From: an uncultured Oscillospiraceae bacterium
Lineage (GTDB): Bacteria > Bacillota > Clostridia > Oscillospirales > Ruminococcaceae
Reading direction: 5' to 3'
DNA length: 7,359 bases
NCBI GenBank assembly: GCA_910578965.1
Contig: CAJTSP010000131.1
Span: 1-7,359, forward strand
In this document: piece by piece, positions 6,877 through 7,359 of the stretch
Numbering within the stretch: position 1 is the stretch's first letter
Layout: the number at the start of each line of letters is the position of its first letter
The notes under the pieces: model-generated
The model's input: only the letters and a program-made list of their open reading frames with translations
What the model was told of the DNA's origin: nothing
Databases searched by the model: none
Position numbers and translations under genes: made by a program

Positions 6877-7272
6877 ACCCTCCCGTCTCTTGAGGAGATC
6901 GGTGAATATGTTCGAAACCCTGTTTTTACATTGTTTTGTTCAAGGGTCAAAGAAACCTATAGATGCAATGAAAAAGTAGAGTACAGCTCATGTAGCTGGA
7001 AAAAAGGCTGGAACATAAAATTTAAAAAGGCAGGAAAAACCTTGTGTACCGTATATCCCAAGGAAGGTTATTTTACGGTTCTGGTTGTTGTGGGCATAAA
7101 AGAAAAAGCGCCTGTTGAGGAAATACTGCCGGAGTGCACGCCGGAATTGCAAAGCATCTATCAGCAAACCCCGGAGGGGAATAGCCAGAGATGGCTGATG
7201 ATCGATTTAGAGGATAAGGATGGCCTATATGATGATGTGTTGCGATTGATCCAGTTTCGTCAAGCCAGTTAA
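6853..7272 (+). CDS. DUF3788-like small protein of unknown function
   Basis: A 139-residue soluble protein that resembles the DUF3788 family by eye. The features are an N-terminal LPSLEEIGEYV helix, the core KKGWNIKFKKAGKTLCTVYP (50-69), the strand GYFTVLVVVGIKEKAP (72-87), a central region ending in YQQTPEGN (103-110), and a C-terminal RWLMIDLEDKDGLYDDVLRLIQF (113-135). No catalytic motif, signal peptide or membrane segment is visible, and the biochemical role of the family is unknown to me. The start at 6853 has a modest GGAG site at 6838-6841, eleven bases upstream; the gap after ygiQ is only 45 bases, so it may be read from the ygiQ transcript. G+C is about 42% over 6901-7260 by hand count, far below its neighbours, and codons such as AAA, GAA, TTT and ATA are common. 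That suggests horizontal acquisition. The gene is confident; the family assignment less so. Confidence 0.8.
   Translation: MIDLQDKNTLPSLEEIGEYVRNPVFTLFCSRVKETYRCNEKVEYSSCSWKKGWNIKFKKAGKTLCTVYPKEGYFTVLVVVGIKEKAPVEEILPECTPELQSIYQQTPEGNSQRWLMIDLEDKDGLYDDVLRLIQFRQAS
7198..7221 (+). repeat. Direct repeat, copy 2 (near the 3' end of the DUF3788-like gene)
   Basis: This encodes MIDLEDKD at residues 116-123 and matches the first eight codons of the same gene at 21 of 24 bases, 345 bases apart. The ATG here is internal, within the conserved RWLMIDL strand. Confidence 0.6.
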
Positions 7273-7304
7273 ATGTTGATTTTCCATCCGTTTATACCGC
7301 TTGT

Positions 7305-7315
7305 AAAAAAGGAGG
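7305..7315 (+). promoter_or_regulatory. Strong Shine-Dalgarno for the gene starting at 7323
   Basis: AAAAAAGGAGG lies seven bases before the ATG at 7323, a near-ideal ribosome binding site. It selects this start over the ATG at 7273, which directly abuts the previous stop codon and has no such site. No convincing -35/-10 pair is visible in the 50-base gap, so this gene may be cotranscribed with its upstream neighbour. Confidence 0.8.
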
Positions 7316-7322
7316 CCCCGCC

Positions 7323-7359
7323 ATGCCGTCTCGTTTGCCCCGCCCCCAAAGGGAATCTA
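7323..7359 (+). CDS. Start of an unidentified gene, cut by the window end
   Basis: Only the first 12 codons are visible (MPSRLPRPQRES), followed by one base. The return to high G+C and the excellent ribosome site support a real gene start. The fragment is basic and proline-containing, with no hydrophobic signal segment yet. Too little is present to name a family. Confidence 0.65.
   Translation, partial: MPSRLPRPQRES

Noticed and set aside
7273..7359. Possible gene starting at the ATG at 7273, directly after the DUF3788-like stop
   Set aside because: It has no ribosome binding site of its own, and the strong AAAAAAGGAGG site at 7305-7315 points to the ATG at 7323 in a different frame.

Overview
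The window is a stretch of high-GC chromosomal DNA (roughly two thirds G+C by hand count of sample lines) carrying mainly housekeeping genes, all on the + strand. The best guess at the host is a GC-rich member of the Firmicutes/Clostridia, for example an Oscillospiraceae-like gut anaerobe. The reasons are an RNA polymerase beta' subunit without the large trigger-loop insertion of Proteobacteria, AAGGAGG-type ribosome binding sites, a SpoIIIE-style FtsK and a radical SAM YgiQ. This placement is inference from gene content; no species can be named.

Layout: 1-1629 is the 3' part of rpoC, ending in a strong intrinsic terminator (1656-1691). The 352-base gap to the next gene then holds a GC-rich inverted repeat (1706-1782), a near-consensus extended -10 promoter (1829-1857) and a leader with a small hairpin (1920-1954). 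The promoter drives a membrane-anchored FtsK/SpoIIIE DNA translocase (1982-4606). A 185-base gap follows, containing a striking nested inverted repeat (4658-4728). After a strong Shine-Dalgarno sequence comes a YgiQ-family (UPF0313) radical SAM protein (4792-6807) with a long basic low-complexity tail. Next is a small, markedly lower-GC gene for a DUF3788-like protein (6853-7272, about 42% G+C), which looks like a later acquisition. The first 12 codons of another gene begin at 7323 behind a perfect Shine-Dalgarno sequence.

Functionally the genes are separate: transcription (RpoC), chromosome segregation at the septum (FtsK/SpoIIIE), an uncharacterised radical SAM enzyme, and a small protein of unknown function. 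I see no evidence of a defence system, CRISPR array, transposase, phage gene, tRNA or rRNA. The points most worth a second look are the two structured intergenic regions, the break in the usual rpoC-to-ribosomal-protein linkage, and the low-GC DUF3788-like gene with its internal direct repeat. I did not find a convincing previously undescribed multi-gene system.
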